DNA of 64,000 nucleotides, taken from assembly GCF_010389155.1 (NCBI RefSeq), contig NC_057765.1, positions 43,171,559-43,235,558 on the forward strand, read 5' to 3'. The DNA is from Erigeron canadensis. Taxonomy: Eukaryota; Streptophyta; Magnoliopsida; Asterales; Asteraceae. Each line of letters opens with the position of its first letter. Within the stretch, counting starts at the first letter, position 1. The notes below the pieces were generated by a model. The model searched no databases. It had not been told where the DNA came from and saw only the letters and a list, made by a program, of their open reading frames with translations. Positions 45,502 to 56,150 of this stretch are shown here, one piece after another. Position numbers and translations under genes: made by a program.

Positions 45502-46554
45502 TAGGGATGAACATTTAGACCGAAACCCGTGACCCGACCATGACCCGGACCTGCCCGACCCTCCCGTGACCCAGACGGGCCGGTTCTCGGTTCATAAAAT
45601 TCGTGATTCTCGGTTCTCGGTTCGGGCCGGGTCAAAACCGAGGTTTGGCGGGTTGACCCAGTAAAACCCGTGAAAAACCTTAAGTGTTAGATAATTGGAC
45701 TAAGTGTGGGCTTTTGAGTTTGGAGTTCAAAAACGTGCTGACTGCAGACATAATCAAACACATATATATGTGAATGATGTATACTGGTAAAGAAAGAAGT
45801 ACGAAGGATGGAGATGATAGGAACCCAAATATAGTATTTTAGCACATAAATTTTCGTTTGATGGTGAGCAAATCTTCGATATCTATATCTGAAAAATATA
45901 TATAGAGAAGATAAATATAGAGAGGAAATATAGAAGGAAGGAGATAAGACATTATAGGGAATATGATGAATTGATGACCAATGAATAGATATAACATAAA
46001 AAAGGTTTATTTTCCATGTTAAAAAAATAAAAATAATAAAGATAATTGTTAAGCCTTGAAGTGGGGTTGTATGAAAGGTGTTTGAGATGTCACATAGTAC
46101 TAGATCACATGATTCTTATTTCTCTATCTTTATATCTCAAAGTTTTTGTCATTTTCTCACAAGTTTTCCCACTTTTCAAAAACCTTTTCCACTACTCAAA
46201 AAGCAACACAACCAACACATTCATCTGTTGGTCATAAGGGTTTAAAAATTGGAGAAGGAAAAAGACGAAGAACATGAAGAGAAGATGCAAACCACGATCT
46301 TTTGCATAAAAACTTGGAGTCTTGTTTGTCTGGGCAGATAAATCGCAGCAGATATTCAACGATTAGAAGATCATCGGCAACTTTTCGGGTCAAACCATAA
46401 AAACCGAACCCGACCCGGTAGAACCCGAGCCCGAACCGACCCGCCCGGGGAGTCAACGGGCCGGGTCTCGGTTTCATTTTCCATGCATTTTCGTGTCACG
46501 GGTTTACCCGGTTCGGGCCGGGTCAGGCCGGTTTTCAACTCGTGCACATCCCTA
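45502..46554. mobile_element. Non-autonomous hAT element, 1.05 kb
   Basis: It starts TAGGGATGAACA and ends TGCACATCCCTA, inverted ends of hAT type. The same 8-bp duplication GCCTAAAC lies on both sides (45494-45501 and 46555-46562). Both subterminal regions (45520-45670 and 46375-46545) are rich in CCGACCC, CGGGTC and GGCCGGGTC words in both orientations, the usual arrangement of transposase-binding repeats in hAT elements. No transposase frame remains. An AT-rich middle has no gene. Confidence 0.85.
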
Positions 46555-46562
46555 GCCTAAAC

Positions 46563-48956
46563 TACATCAAAACAAAATTTGAGGGGTGTTATATGTATCA
46601 CCTTGTACTTCTTGGTACTAAAATGTGCATAAATATTTGCCATTTTTAAAAAAAAAAAAATTTATAATTTAATTCGTTTTAATAATAGTGCACAATACAT
46701 AGTTTGATTTGAAGATCTTTTAATTGATCAATTTGGTAATTTTTAATATAATTATTTTTAAATGAATTATATTCAATTTAATATCAAAATAAATCTAGAG
46801 TTACGTAACTTTTAATGAACGAAGTGAACATAAGGAAACTATTATCTTTTGTCAGAAAAACTAGAATACTCCATCTTTGTTAAAATCTTTATATATTTTA
46901 AAGACACTTGTTTAAATAACTTATGGATCAATCAAATTTTTTGATTTCTTTAAGTTGACAATTACTTTCAATTTTGACTTTTGTTGTTCTAATTACAAAT
47001 TTAAAATATTGCCAACAAAAACCTTTAATTATTAGTTATATTAATATTAATATTAATAATTATAGAAAAATCTCATTAATTTCTAGTTTGTTTTTTATTT
47101 TCAATCACTAATTTACACCTTCGAGTTTTGTATAAAGAATAAATCACTAATCTAAATGGTCAAAAGTTTTGAATGTTAGGGGAGATTTTGTAATGACGAC
47201 ATGCACCAACAGGATAGCGGTTTTCACCATTCACGTAATCTCACCACTTTCATTTTTCTTAATCTATATCAATACAATCGTATAGTAACTTTCTGACTTG
47301 GAACGACAAATGTTTAGAAGCCCGACCTTTAATAGAAAATAAAGTTTTCGATTGTATTATTTCCATAAAATTTAGAGAGTGTTCTTTAATACACAAAGTA
47401 TAAATTTTTGTGTAGGTTAATGACTGCCCTAGAGACTATTTTAGTGTTATCCTTGGAAAAATCTTTAGAAGTAAAGGCTAACTATTAAAGTGTTGCAAAT
47501 ATGACTGAAAGAGTAAAAAGAGTAAAAAGCCTCAGTCGTATTCGAAAGAACTTTACGGCCGATAGATGGTGGCTTCGTTGTAATAAATCGATTATTTAAT
47601 TACAGATTCGATTCTGATTTCGGGCAATTTTGTGAATATATGGTGGGTTATCATAATTTTTATTAATCATCAATATGAATAAAAACAAGTCAGTAATGTA
47701 TACCTATGGACTATGATGTATATGCACTCAAGATGAAACGAGATCCTTTAAGTTGTTTTTAACTTGAGGGGTCAAGTTATAAACATCTTGATCATGACTA
47801 GTCATGTTAAACAATTTGACAGAATCCATTCTCACTAAAAATAATGTAAGGATGTTACAAAATTTTATTTTATAATAACTAAATGAGTATTACACCAAAT
47901 TTACTTTTACTTGTAAAACTACTCTGAATAATGTATATATGTATATCTATGTCAAGGTAGTTTTCTCTTCAAACACATAAACCTATACGATGTTAGAAAA
48001 ATAAAAAAGAGGATATACAACTCAGTGTACTACACTTGTGAAAATCGTAAACAAGCCCGATAGCCGATAGGCCCATATGCCCAAAGAGCAGGTTTATAAA
48101 CCAAACACAGCCAATTTTCACAGATGGTTAAAGGCCGTCCGTAGTTGTATCCATCATAGACACAACTTTATTGATTAATTCAGATCAAGAATACATAATA
48201 ACGTCATTAACATATGAACAGATGGTTAAAGGCCATAATCATATCCATTTTTATTGATTAAAAGACTCATTGGAATTGAAGGATCGAATATAAATAAGTG
48301 ATATAGCTAATTAGGCTTAGCTCCGTAAGCTTCACTATAATTGTTGTTATGGATCTTATAAGGGATGATTCATTTTTGTTGAATACCAGACTTTCAACAC
48401 ACCATTTAGGGTTTGCAACATCAACCTCAAACATTATCAACTCCCCTTTCACATGGTCACTGGTAAGATACTGTAGTTTCTTTCTTTATTTTTTTCATTG
48501 AGGCATTCCATCAAACACTTTCATTGCACTTGATACAAATATTTACAATAAGAAACATGATAATCACGAAACTACCAAAGATTATTACTAGGAAAAGATG
48601 TTAAAATCAGATCAAACTAACTAAAGAGCAGCCATGCCTTGAATTGCCACTTCAAAAATGACTTACTTTTCAATCTGTTTAAATTCATTATTATACAAGT
48701 CAATCTGTATGTACTGTAATTTTGTTTGAAATTTGATACACAATAGATTGAAGAAATAACATAGTAATCAAAGATGGATAAGAGAGTACCTTTTGTAGTA
48801 ATGAAATAGGAACAGAGAGATTGTAAAACTTAGGTTTAATTATTATTGGGATGAAATTGGATTTTAATGGATGAGAAAATCAAAATAGGGGAGGAAGATG
48901 AATGTGATCACATAACACTATTTTCTGCCATTCAGGACTGGAGTTTTTTGAATTAT
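46563..48956. other. Intergenic, no gene supported
   Basis: AT-rich sequence with scattered stops. A 61-codon minus-strand frame at 48267-48452 (MKGELIMFEVDVANPKWCVE and onward) is not low complexity but matches nothing I know and lacks supporting context. I do not call it. Confidence 0.4.
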
Positions 48957-49483
48957 TCAAACTATCTTAAGCCACTTCAAGGAAATTCAAGAATAATCTT
49001 CAACTTTTAAGAGATTATTCTCATACCTCAAACATTGGCAGTCATAAAATATATACATTACAATTACAATTAGAAGTTGCTATGAGTTTACTCTTTTCAC
49101 CAAAATCTGACATAAAAATATTCATGGTCAAGGTCATTCTGTTGATGAAAACACAACTTTCAACAACTCAAAATCTACACTTTTTTTCCACCACAGCACC
49201 ATGAGTCCAGGAGCATAAACTTCAGCAGTATGCTGATCATGCACAACCGATGGATCATGGATTCTACCCTCTTCTGTGATCACTTTTTTTTTTTATCAAA
49301 AATGTATGAATTTGCTATTTAATAAAGGAAAATCTATATGTGAAAGTGAAACAGAGAATCTTGTGAAACAGACTACTTTCATTACTCAATAGTCAATCCG
49401 TTCACGGTTACAAGTTGCTAATGAGAGTACTCTTTCATAGATTCATGACACTCTACGTACTCATAGAGACAAAAATTAGCATT

Positions 49484-49533
49484 GCGGAAGTCATTGGTTC
49501 AAATCCAATAGTAGGTAGAACTTATTAGATACC
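49484..49533 (+). other. Plastid DNA insertion: 3' part of trnM-CAU and flank
   Basis: GTCATTGGTTCAAATCCAAT and the following AGTAGGTA match, as I recall it, the T-arm and acceptor end of the chloroplast elongator tRNA-Met gene. The adjoining AACTTATTAGATACC looks like its downstream flank. The matching place in the 3' flank of copy C (53820-53860) lacks this stretch and joins AAGCAT directly to TTGGGTT. So about 60 bases were inserted here. It is not a functional tRNA gene: the 5' half is absent. Confidence 0.65.
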
Positions 49534-49691
49534 GCAATGTTTGGGTTCGTTTTTATTGATGTAAACACAGCCACATCTCTAGAACTCAAAAGCTAGCGAC
49601 ACACTTTTCACCCGAACACAAGTAGAGTAGGACTAGGGTTATAAACTTCCAGCAGCCTTTATCCATCGATGCATTGCTGGTGCAACACACA

Positions 49692-51602
49692 TCAATCACA
49701 TACAACCAGTTTCTGATACAGATCTCCGGATATAGCAGCCTCCATGGTACTTTCTGGACTTAATTTAGTCTTCACAGGTAGATCTTCAGGTTTGATCACC
49801 CCGCCTTCTTCAAGAAACAGAGTCAATAAATTCTTTGAGAACCCGCTAAGCAGAGCCACCCCCTCCTGATCGGCAGTCACTGGAGTAGAACGCGAGTCTC
49901 TAAGATTCCAAAACACAATTTCAGGAACTTTCTCATACCCAATATTCTTAAACTTCCTCTGTATCACTTTATAATCAGTCTCCCATGGATTGGCAGAAGC
50001 CTGATCAAACTCCATATCACTAAAAACAAACACCCTTTTCACCATCTCATCTTCACCCAGCTTCCCATTCAAAGCCACGTCCAACATCCTATCGAAAACC
50101 CTTTGAAAATCCGTGTTACCACCCCAATCCATTTTTCGAATAAACTCTATCTTTGACTTAAGATCACGCCCTTCAATCAAATGCAACTGCGGGTACTGAC
50201 TAAACGTAATCACATGACCCTTCCATGGCTCTGCACTGAGTTCTGAAACCAACAACGCAAGCGCCACAGCCACTTCCATGGGCGTCCCATTCATACTGCC
50301 AGAAACATCACAAACCGCAATGCAATCTGTCAACTTCCCCTTCTCCAACAAATCGTTCACCATTCGTTTCCATTGAAGCTCAGCCACGTTACCCGCCCCA
50401 GAACTCCCCTGATTCAAAGACGCAATAATCTCATGAGGCAACAACGCCCCTGCAGCAATCTTCACTTTACCAGACTTCACATTCTCCAAATACTCCCGAA
50501 ACCTCTTATTATCTCTATGCAAAAATATATCCGTATAGTTTTTCATAGCAAGAGAAGCAACTCTCTCGTAGCAAATCGAACTCCATTCCTTGGCACTCAT
50601 ATAAACTTCGGGCAGCATCAAAGCACTACGTAATGGCACGAGCACTTGTTTCCTCAACTGATTCTTAACCCTCGTCACATAAGTAACCTCATCAAGCCCT
50701 TCCATATCACCATCCTTAGGGTAAAGTATCTTACCGATGGATTCACACATCAATAAAGCCTTATCATAAGACGAATCCACACTAGGGCACCACTTAGCCG
50801 CTAAACTTATTTTCGTCTTCTGGCCACTATTCAACATATCGATATCCGATTTCAAACAAGCAGCAAAAAACAAAGACACCTGATCATACAAATACCTATA
50901 ATTCATGTCAGAATTATACATATCATTCGCCTTTCTAACCTTGGCAGTTTCCTTTTCTCTCCTCAGAGCTCTCGCCCTTTGTTTCTCTTCCTCCATTCTT
51001 GCCACATTCGCCTTGACCCTTTCCTCTCTCAACACACTTTTTCTAGTTTTCATTCTCTCATTCTCACTACCACCTGGGTTCTTCCTTTCTCTCCTCTTTT
51101 CTCTCTTTGCTCTCTTCTTTTCTATCTTCTTTTGTATCTTCTTTAAGCCCTCTTTTTCTCTCTTTTTTAAAAGAAAATACCTCTTTCTCGCCTCACCTTT
51201 CCCTTTAGACAATTTCTTAGCCCGCCAAACCTGTTTTTCGTATTGTCGTACTTCAGGAAACGTAACAAGTCTATACAAAATCTCTGGCAAGTCCTTAAAG
51301 TACCCAAAATTGACAATACTTTCAACATTATTGGCTAATGTTTTCGGATGGTTATAATGAAGCCAAAGGGCAGCAATATAAAAACGTTCCTTATCGGTCT
51401 TACCTGACCCGCGAACACCACGGAGATTAAAGATGAGTTTGAGGGTGGTGAGTGGATCATGAGCCCATGCCGACTCAACACGGCTGATGACACCTAGTGA
51501 CGGCGTGTCAGGGACGACGTGAAAGAAGAAATCTATACATGGGTTTTTTGATGAATTATATGTGGCTGAATTGTTCTCGGTGAAGCATAGTGAAGAGTCC
51601 AT
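49692..51602 (-). CDS. DUF2828/von Willebrand A protein, copy B
   Basis: Intact intronless 636-residue member of the plant vWA family represented by Arabidopsis At5g43400/At3g24780 (DUF2828, with a DUF7788-type C-terminal domain). The N-terminal helical part starts NPCIDFFFHVVPDTPS and includes LRGVRGSGKTDKERFYIAAL. A long Lys/Arg/Glu-rich stretch (about residues 145-240), probably helical or coiled, follows. The vWA-like domain has the MIDAS motif DVSGSM near residue 440 and ends at QKLVVCD. MIDAS motifs bind divalent metal and protein ligands. No catalytic activity is known to me. Copy B starts almost directly at the conserved core: it lacks the 70-residue acidic N-terminal extension of A and C. 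Function unknown. Confidence 0.9.
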   Translation of the reverse strand: MDSSLCFTENNSATYNSSKNPCIDFFFHVVPDTPSLGVISRVESAWAHDPLTTLKLIFNLRGVRGSGKTDKERFYIAALWLHYNHPKTLANNVESIVNFGYFKDLPEILYRLVTFPEVRQYEKQVWRAKKLSKGKGEARKRYFLLKKREKEGLKKIQKKIEKKRAKREKRRERKNPGGSENERMKTRKSVLREERVKANVARMEEEKQRARALRREKETAKVRKANDMYNSDMNYRYLYDQVSLFFAACLKSDIDMLNSGQKTKISLAAKWCPSVDSSYDKALLMCESIGKILYPKDGDMEGLDEVTYVTRVKNQLRKQVLVPLRSALMLPEVYMSAKEWSSICYERVASLAMKNYTDIFLHRDNKRFREYLENVKSGKVKIAAGALLPHEIIASLNQGSSGAGNVAELQWKRMVNDLLEKGKLTDCIAVCDVSGSMNGTPMEVAVALALLVSELSAEPWKGHVITFSQYPQLHLIEGRDLKSKIEFIRKMDWGGNTDFQRVFDRMLDVALNGKLGEDEMVKRVFVFSDMEFDQASANPWETDYKVIQRKFKNIGYEKVPEIVFWNLRDSRSTPVTADQEGVALLSGFSKNLLTLFLEEGGVIKPEDLPVKTKLSPESTMEAAISGDLYQKLVVCD

Positions 51603-52055
51603 TGCTTCTTGATGGTGTGAAAATTCAAAGCCCTGATTGTTTGTTTATATATAAGTTAAACTGGTTGATGCGCACGTAATTTAATTAATTAGGTTTTTAA
51701 TTGCTTGATGAGCACGTACTTTCACGAATGTGATTAGGTTTTCTTATAAAAAAAATTACTGGTAATTTACTATAGTAATTTATTTAATTAACTTTACGAA
51801 CTTGTATATATATATAGTAAGTATAGTTAATTTTCTATGCAATTTCCATGTGTGGCGATAAACTTTTTGATTGCTTTGGGAGGAACTATTTTTGGATGTT
51901 TTTTACAGTAGTCTTTGACAAAAAAAACTCTTCCTTTGTATCTGGGCTTAAACAGAGTTAAAAAAATAGTCTAATTTTTATATGTGTGAAAACGTTTTAA
52001 GTATTGTGAAATTGTGACTGTAAATAAAATTTTTATGAGTTTTAGTTTAAATAAC
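51603..52055. other. 5' flank of vWA copy B
   Basis: AT-rich. 51640-51760 repeats GATGAGCACGTA-type words also seen upstream of copy A (43060-43110), a trace of the shared duplication. Confidence 0.45.
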
Positions 52056-52270
52056 TCCATTCGGATTAAGTGGTTAACACCGGTTAAGAGTTCAATCCTC
52101 ACTTATGCAAATACCTGAGATTTTTTTTAAACAGTTAGATAGATTTGGAAGCATACTCACTATCTCGGTAGAGGTAAAGTTGTCTACATCTCAACTTCCT
52201 TCATACACCATCGAAGTATTAAGACCTAAATCTGTAAAAGACGGGATTGAGTGTTACATTTATTTTTTTT
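52056..52270 (+). mobile_element. tRNA-derived SINE (Au-like), plus strand
   Basis: A box-like GGATTAAGTGGTTAACACC (about 52063-52081), B box-like GAGTTCAATCCTC (52088-52100), then the body ending GGTAGAGGTAAAGTTGTCTA (about 52168-52187) and CATCTC, as in the element at 15876-16045. A T-rich tract follows. A short frame crossing it is not a gene. Confidence 0.6.
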
Positions 52271-53067
52271 CAACTTCTTTCAGTGATATAACACAGAAAA
52301 GAATGGTTAAGGCAATATACATTTAAAAAAGTATTAAATATTTGTATATAATTTAAAATGTAGATAAGCGTGCCACATTCTAAATGATTAGTATGTTTTA
52401 TTATTTATAGTTCTTGAAATAAATCAAGAGGGTTAATGTCTAAACCATCATCATATTTTGAAACTTTTTCAAGATTAAAATAACGTTTTTTTAAACATTT
52501 ATCATCAAAAGATTTAAACTTTGATTGTGTTGTGATTCTTAACTAGTGATCTTGATCTTGAAGAAAACTGTCCAAACTTACAAGCGGATTTTGATTGTAT
52601 AGAACCAACCATCTCCATATTCTGCAACTCGAAACTATTAAAAGTATTCACCTGAACGGGAGCTGACTAGGCAATAGAATTTCTGAGGTTTGTCCATATG
52701 GATGAACTATGAACTATCGATGCACCAGTAGTGATGCGACACTCTAATCACATATAACACTAATTTCTGTCATTCAAGATTCAATATGGGAGTTTTTGAA
52801 TTTATATAAAGCATCTCATTTCAATGAGATTCAAGAATATATAATGTTCATCTTAAGAGACTATATATTCACATATATACCTCAAACATTTCATATATTT
52901 ATGTAGTTGGATCATAAACCTCACTGGATACAGATTGATGTTATATATTGGGTAAACAGATTGATATTTTATAATGGTCGTTGGCCGTCTTCAAACTTTA
53001 ACTCTGGAAAACCGTGCCACTGAATTTCGTCTAGTTTTAACTCAACAACTCTGAAATAGACTGATTA
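52271..53067. other. Intergenic, nothing recognised
   Basis: AT-rich. 52780-52900 contains words shared with the 3' flanks of the vWA copies (GAGATTCAAGAATA, ACCTCAAACATT), again a trace of the duplication unit. Confidence 0.4.
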
Positions 53068-53365
53068 GCTAGCCAATGAGTCTACTTTCAACGCTATGAT
53101 ATTGGCAGCAGCAGAGGGTTCAACATGAAATCTAATAACCTTCTGATCATATATTGTTTTAACGCAGATTATGGTCCCTCCAGCATTAGGCTCAAGATAG
53201 CACTCCTCATGGCTAACATGATCAGCTTGCATGTGAAGCATTGTTATGATTAGAAACCCGATCTTGAATAAAGATACTATCCTTGTAAGTCGTAATGAAT
53301 CTTTATCCTCCCTCTGAGGAAGTCCTCAGACCTTGTTACTTTCAAAATTTCTCTTTGCAGACATT
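53068..53365 (-). pseudogene. Broken copy of the small-protein family (member 5)
   Basis: On the minus strand the C-terminal half reads ECYLEPNAGGTIICVKTIYD and then QKVIRFHVEPSAA, clearly the KTIY...FEVE block of members 1 and 3. It ends with a stop at 53068. The N-terminal half has a stop and a frameshift: RIKIHYD is readable in one frame, MSAKRNFESNKV in another. It sits about 0.6 kb downstream of vWA copy C on the same strand. Confidence 0.75.
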
Positions 53366-53996
53366 CCTATTGTAATTTTTAAGTAAGATCTGATGTGCAA
53401 ATGTGTATGTTAAGAAAAGATTCGGATTGAGATATCTATAATAAATATAGAAGAAGAAAAAGTCAATACGAGGATATAAACTTTTAATTTAAGTTTCTTT
53501 AATTTCCATTAAAGATAAAACAGTTCAGACACTTGCAGCATTGAGTTTGGGAGATGAAACTTTCATAGTACCTTCAGAATTCTACTCTCTTTTGTCACTT
53601 CGTATCGGCATCATCAAACCCAAATGGAGGAATTAAGTAGCCAAAAGAACAAAGCAAAACCAATATGTACAAAGTTCCTATTTAATGCACATCTTAGCAT
53701 TTCAAGGTTAGTGAAAGAAAATCTTAATGTGAAACAAACTATTCTCATTACTCAAAAGTCCCAGCTACAAGTTGCTATGAGAGTCCTCTTTTCAAGAAGT
53801 CATGACTCTATATATACTCATAGCGATAAAAACAAGCATTTGGGTTCATTTTATAGATGAAAACACAGCCATATTTCTACAACTCAAAAGCTAGCAACCT
53901 AAACACTTTTCACCTTAACACATGTAGAGGACCAACGCTATAAACTTCCAGTAGACCGTCCAACAATGCATTACTGGTGCAGTGGTGCAGCACACA
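53366..53996. other. 3' flank of vWA copy C
   Basis: Non-coding. It shares much of its sequence with 40740-40950 and 49330-49690, such as CACAGCCATATTTCTAC and CTCAAAAGCTAGC. Confidence 0.5.
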
Positions 53997-56003
53997 TCAA
54001 TCACATACAACCAGTTTCTGATACAGTTCTCCGGATATAGCAGCCTCCATGGTACTTTCTGGATTTAAACCCTCGTCGCCTGTTTTTGTATCAGCACCAT
54101 CACTAGTCGTCACTGGCATATCCTCAGGTTTGATCACCCCACCTTCTTCAAGAAACAGAGTCAACAAATTCTTTGAGAAACCGCTAAGCAGAGCCACTCC
54201 CTTCTGATTGGCAGTCACTGGAGTAGAAGGCGAGTCTCTAAGATTCCAAAACACAATTTCAGGCACTTTCTCATACCCACAACTCTTAAACTTCCTCTGT
54301 ATCGCTTCATAATCAGTCTCCCATGGATCACTAGAAGCCTGATCAAACTCCATATCACTAAAAACAAACACCCTTTTCACCATATCATCTTCACTCAGCT
54401 TCCCATTCACAGCAACCTCCAACATCTTATCAAAAACCCTTTGAAAATTCGTGTTAAATCCCCAATCCATGTTTCGAATAAACTCTGTCTTTGATCTAAG
54501 ATTACGCCCTTCAATCAAATGCAACTCCGGGGACTGACTAAACGTAATCACATGACCCTTCCACGGCTCAGCACTGAGTTCTGAAACTAGCAACCCAAGT
54601 GCCACAGACACCTCCATGGGTGTCCCAGACATACTACCAGAAACATCACAAACTGCAATACAATTTGTCAACTTTCCCTTGTTCAACAAATCATCCACCA
54701 TTCGTTTCCATTGAAGCTCTGCCACAATACCTGCCCCACTCCCACGATTCAAAGAACGAATAATATCATGAGGCAACAATGCCCCTGCAGCAATCTTCGC
54801 GTCACCAGCCTTCACATTCTCCAAATACTCACGAAACCTCTTATTATCTCTATGCAAAAATATATCCGTATACTTCTTCATAGCAATAGAAGCAACTCTC
54901 TCGTAACAAACCAAACTCCATTCCTTGGCACTCATATAAACTTCGGGCAACATCAAAGCACTATGTAAAGGCACAAGTACTTCTTTCCTCAACCGATTCT
55001 TAACCTTTATCACATAAGTAACCTCATCAAGCCCTTCCAACTCCAAATCACCATTCCTGGGGTAAAGGATCTTACCGATCGATTCACACATCAATAAAGC
55101 CTTATCATACGAAGAATCCACACTAGGACACCACTTGGCCGCTAAACTAATTTTCATCTTATCACCACTATTCAACATATCAATATCCGATTTCAAACAA
55201 ATAGCAAAATACAAAGACACCTTATCATGCAAATACTTATAATTCATATCAGAGTTATACATATCATTCGCCTTTCCAACCATCCTGACTTCCTTTTCTC
55301 TCCTCAACGCTTTCGCCCTTTCTTTCTCTTCTTCCATTCTCACCTTATTCGCCTCGACCCTTTCCTCCCTCGACACGCTTTCTCTCCTTTTCGCTCTCTC
55401 GGTATCCCTACCGCCTGCTTCCTTCGTTTCTTCTCTCTTCTTCTTTTTCGAAAGAAAATACCTCTTTCTCGCCACACCTCTCCCTTTCGCCATTTTCTTA
55501 GCTAACCAATCATGTTTCTGTTTTTCTCTAACATCATGTCCTTTCACAATCCTATACAAAATCTCTAACAAGTCCTTAAAGTATCCGAATTCGACGAAAT
55601 TCGCAACATTATTCGCTAAGGTTTTCGGGTGATTGTGATGTAACCATAAAGCAGCAATATAAAAACATTGTTTATCAGACTTACCTGACCCGCGAACACC
55701 ACGGAGGTTACATATGAGTTTCAGAGTAGTGAGTGGATCGTGAGCCCATGCTGACTGTACACGGTTGATGACGTCTTGTGGTGACGTGTCAGGGACGACG
55801 TGGAAGAAGAAATCTAGACAGGGGTTTTGTGAGGATATATATGTGGCTGAGTTGTTTTCGGTGAAGGATAAAAGAGGTTGTTGTTGTTGCCATTGATCAT
55901 CATCGTCTTCGTTAAGATAGAGGTTCTTTGTATCGGTTGTTATGTCGTCAGTTGTGGCGACTGAGTTGTTTTCCGGTGACGGTGGTTGAAATTGGGAGTC
56001 CAT
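53997..56003 (-). CDS. DUF2828/von Willebrand A protein, copy C
   Basis: Intact intronless gene, 668 residues from the preferred start MDSQFQPPSPENNS at 56003. A longer in-frame start at 56081 adds 26 hydrophobic residues that have no counterpart in copy A (MSSNFENQTRS) and is less likely. Acidic and Gln-rich leader, then NPCLDFFFHVVPDTS, LRGVRGSGKSDKQCFYIAAL, a basic/acidic linker (about residues 165-245) and a vWA-like domain with MIDAS motif DVSGSMSGTP. The C-terminus has a 13-residue insertion relative to B (SDGADTKTGDEG) and ends QKLVVCD. Soluble, no signal peptide. The role of the family is unknown. It is the only copy with both an intact frame and the full N-terminal extension, so it is probably the best model of the ancestral gene. 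Confidence 0.9.
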   Translation of the reverse strand: MDSQFQPPSPENNSVATTDDITTDTKNLYLNEDDDDQWQQQQPLLSFTENNSATYISSQNPCLDFFFHVVPDTSPQDVINRVQSAWAHDPLTTLKLICNLRGVRGSGKSDKQCFYIAALWLHHNHPKTLANNVANFVEFGYFKDLLEILYRIVKGHDVREKQKHDWLAKKMAKGRGVARKRYFLSKKKKREETKEAGGRDTERAKRRESVSREERVEANKVRMEEEKERAKALRREKEVRMVGKANDMYNSDMNYKYLHDKVSLYFAICLKSDIDMLNSGDKMKISLAAKWCPSVDSSYDKALLMCESIGKILYPRNGDLELEGLDEVTYVIKVKNRLRKEVLVPLHSALMLPEVYMSAKEWSLVCYERVASIAMKKYTDIFLHRDNKRFREYLENVKAGDAKIAAGALLPHDIIRSLNRGSGAGIVAELQWKRMVDDLLNKGKLTNCIAVCDVSGSMSGTPMEVSVALGLLVSELSAEPWKGHVITFSQSPELHLIEGRNLRSKTEFIRNMDWGFNTNFQRVFDKMLEVAVNGKLSEDDMVKRVFVFSDMEFDQASSDPWETDYEAIQRKFKSCGYEKVPEIVFWNLRDSPSTPVTANQKGVALLSGFSKNLLTLFLEEGGVIKPEDMPVTTSDGADTKTGDEGLNPESTMEAAISGELYQKLVVCD

Positions 56004-56150
56004 TGTTGGAATTGACGGAGAAAAAATGGTAATGATAATACAGTAGTACTTATAAAAGTAAAGTAATTGCGTACGGCCCACGCTACTTCAGGACTTATTA
56101 ATCAATCATAAAAAATGTTTGATTATTTTTTGGGTTAATATGTTTTTACA

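Noticed and set aside
48267..48452. 61-codon frame as a possible small gene or small-family relic
   Set aside because: It does not align with the conserved blocks of the family and has no promoter or homologue that I can support.
49484..49520. Functional tRNA gene
   Set aside because: Only the T-arm and acceptor end are present; there is no anticodon arm or 5' half.
55990..56081. Upstream start for vWA copy C
   Set aside because: It adds a hydrophobic leader absent from paralogue A, whose start aligns with MDSQF.
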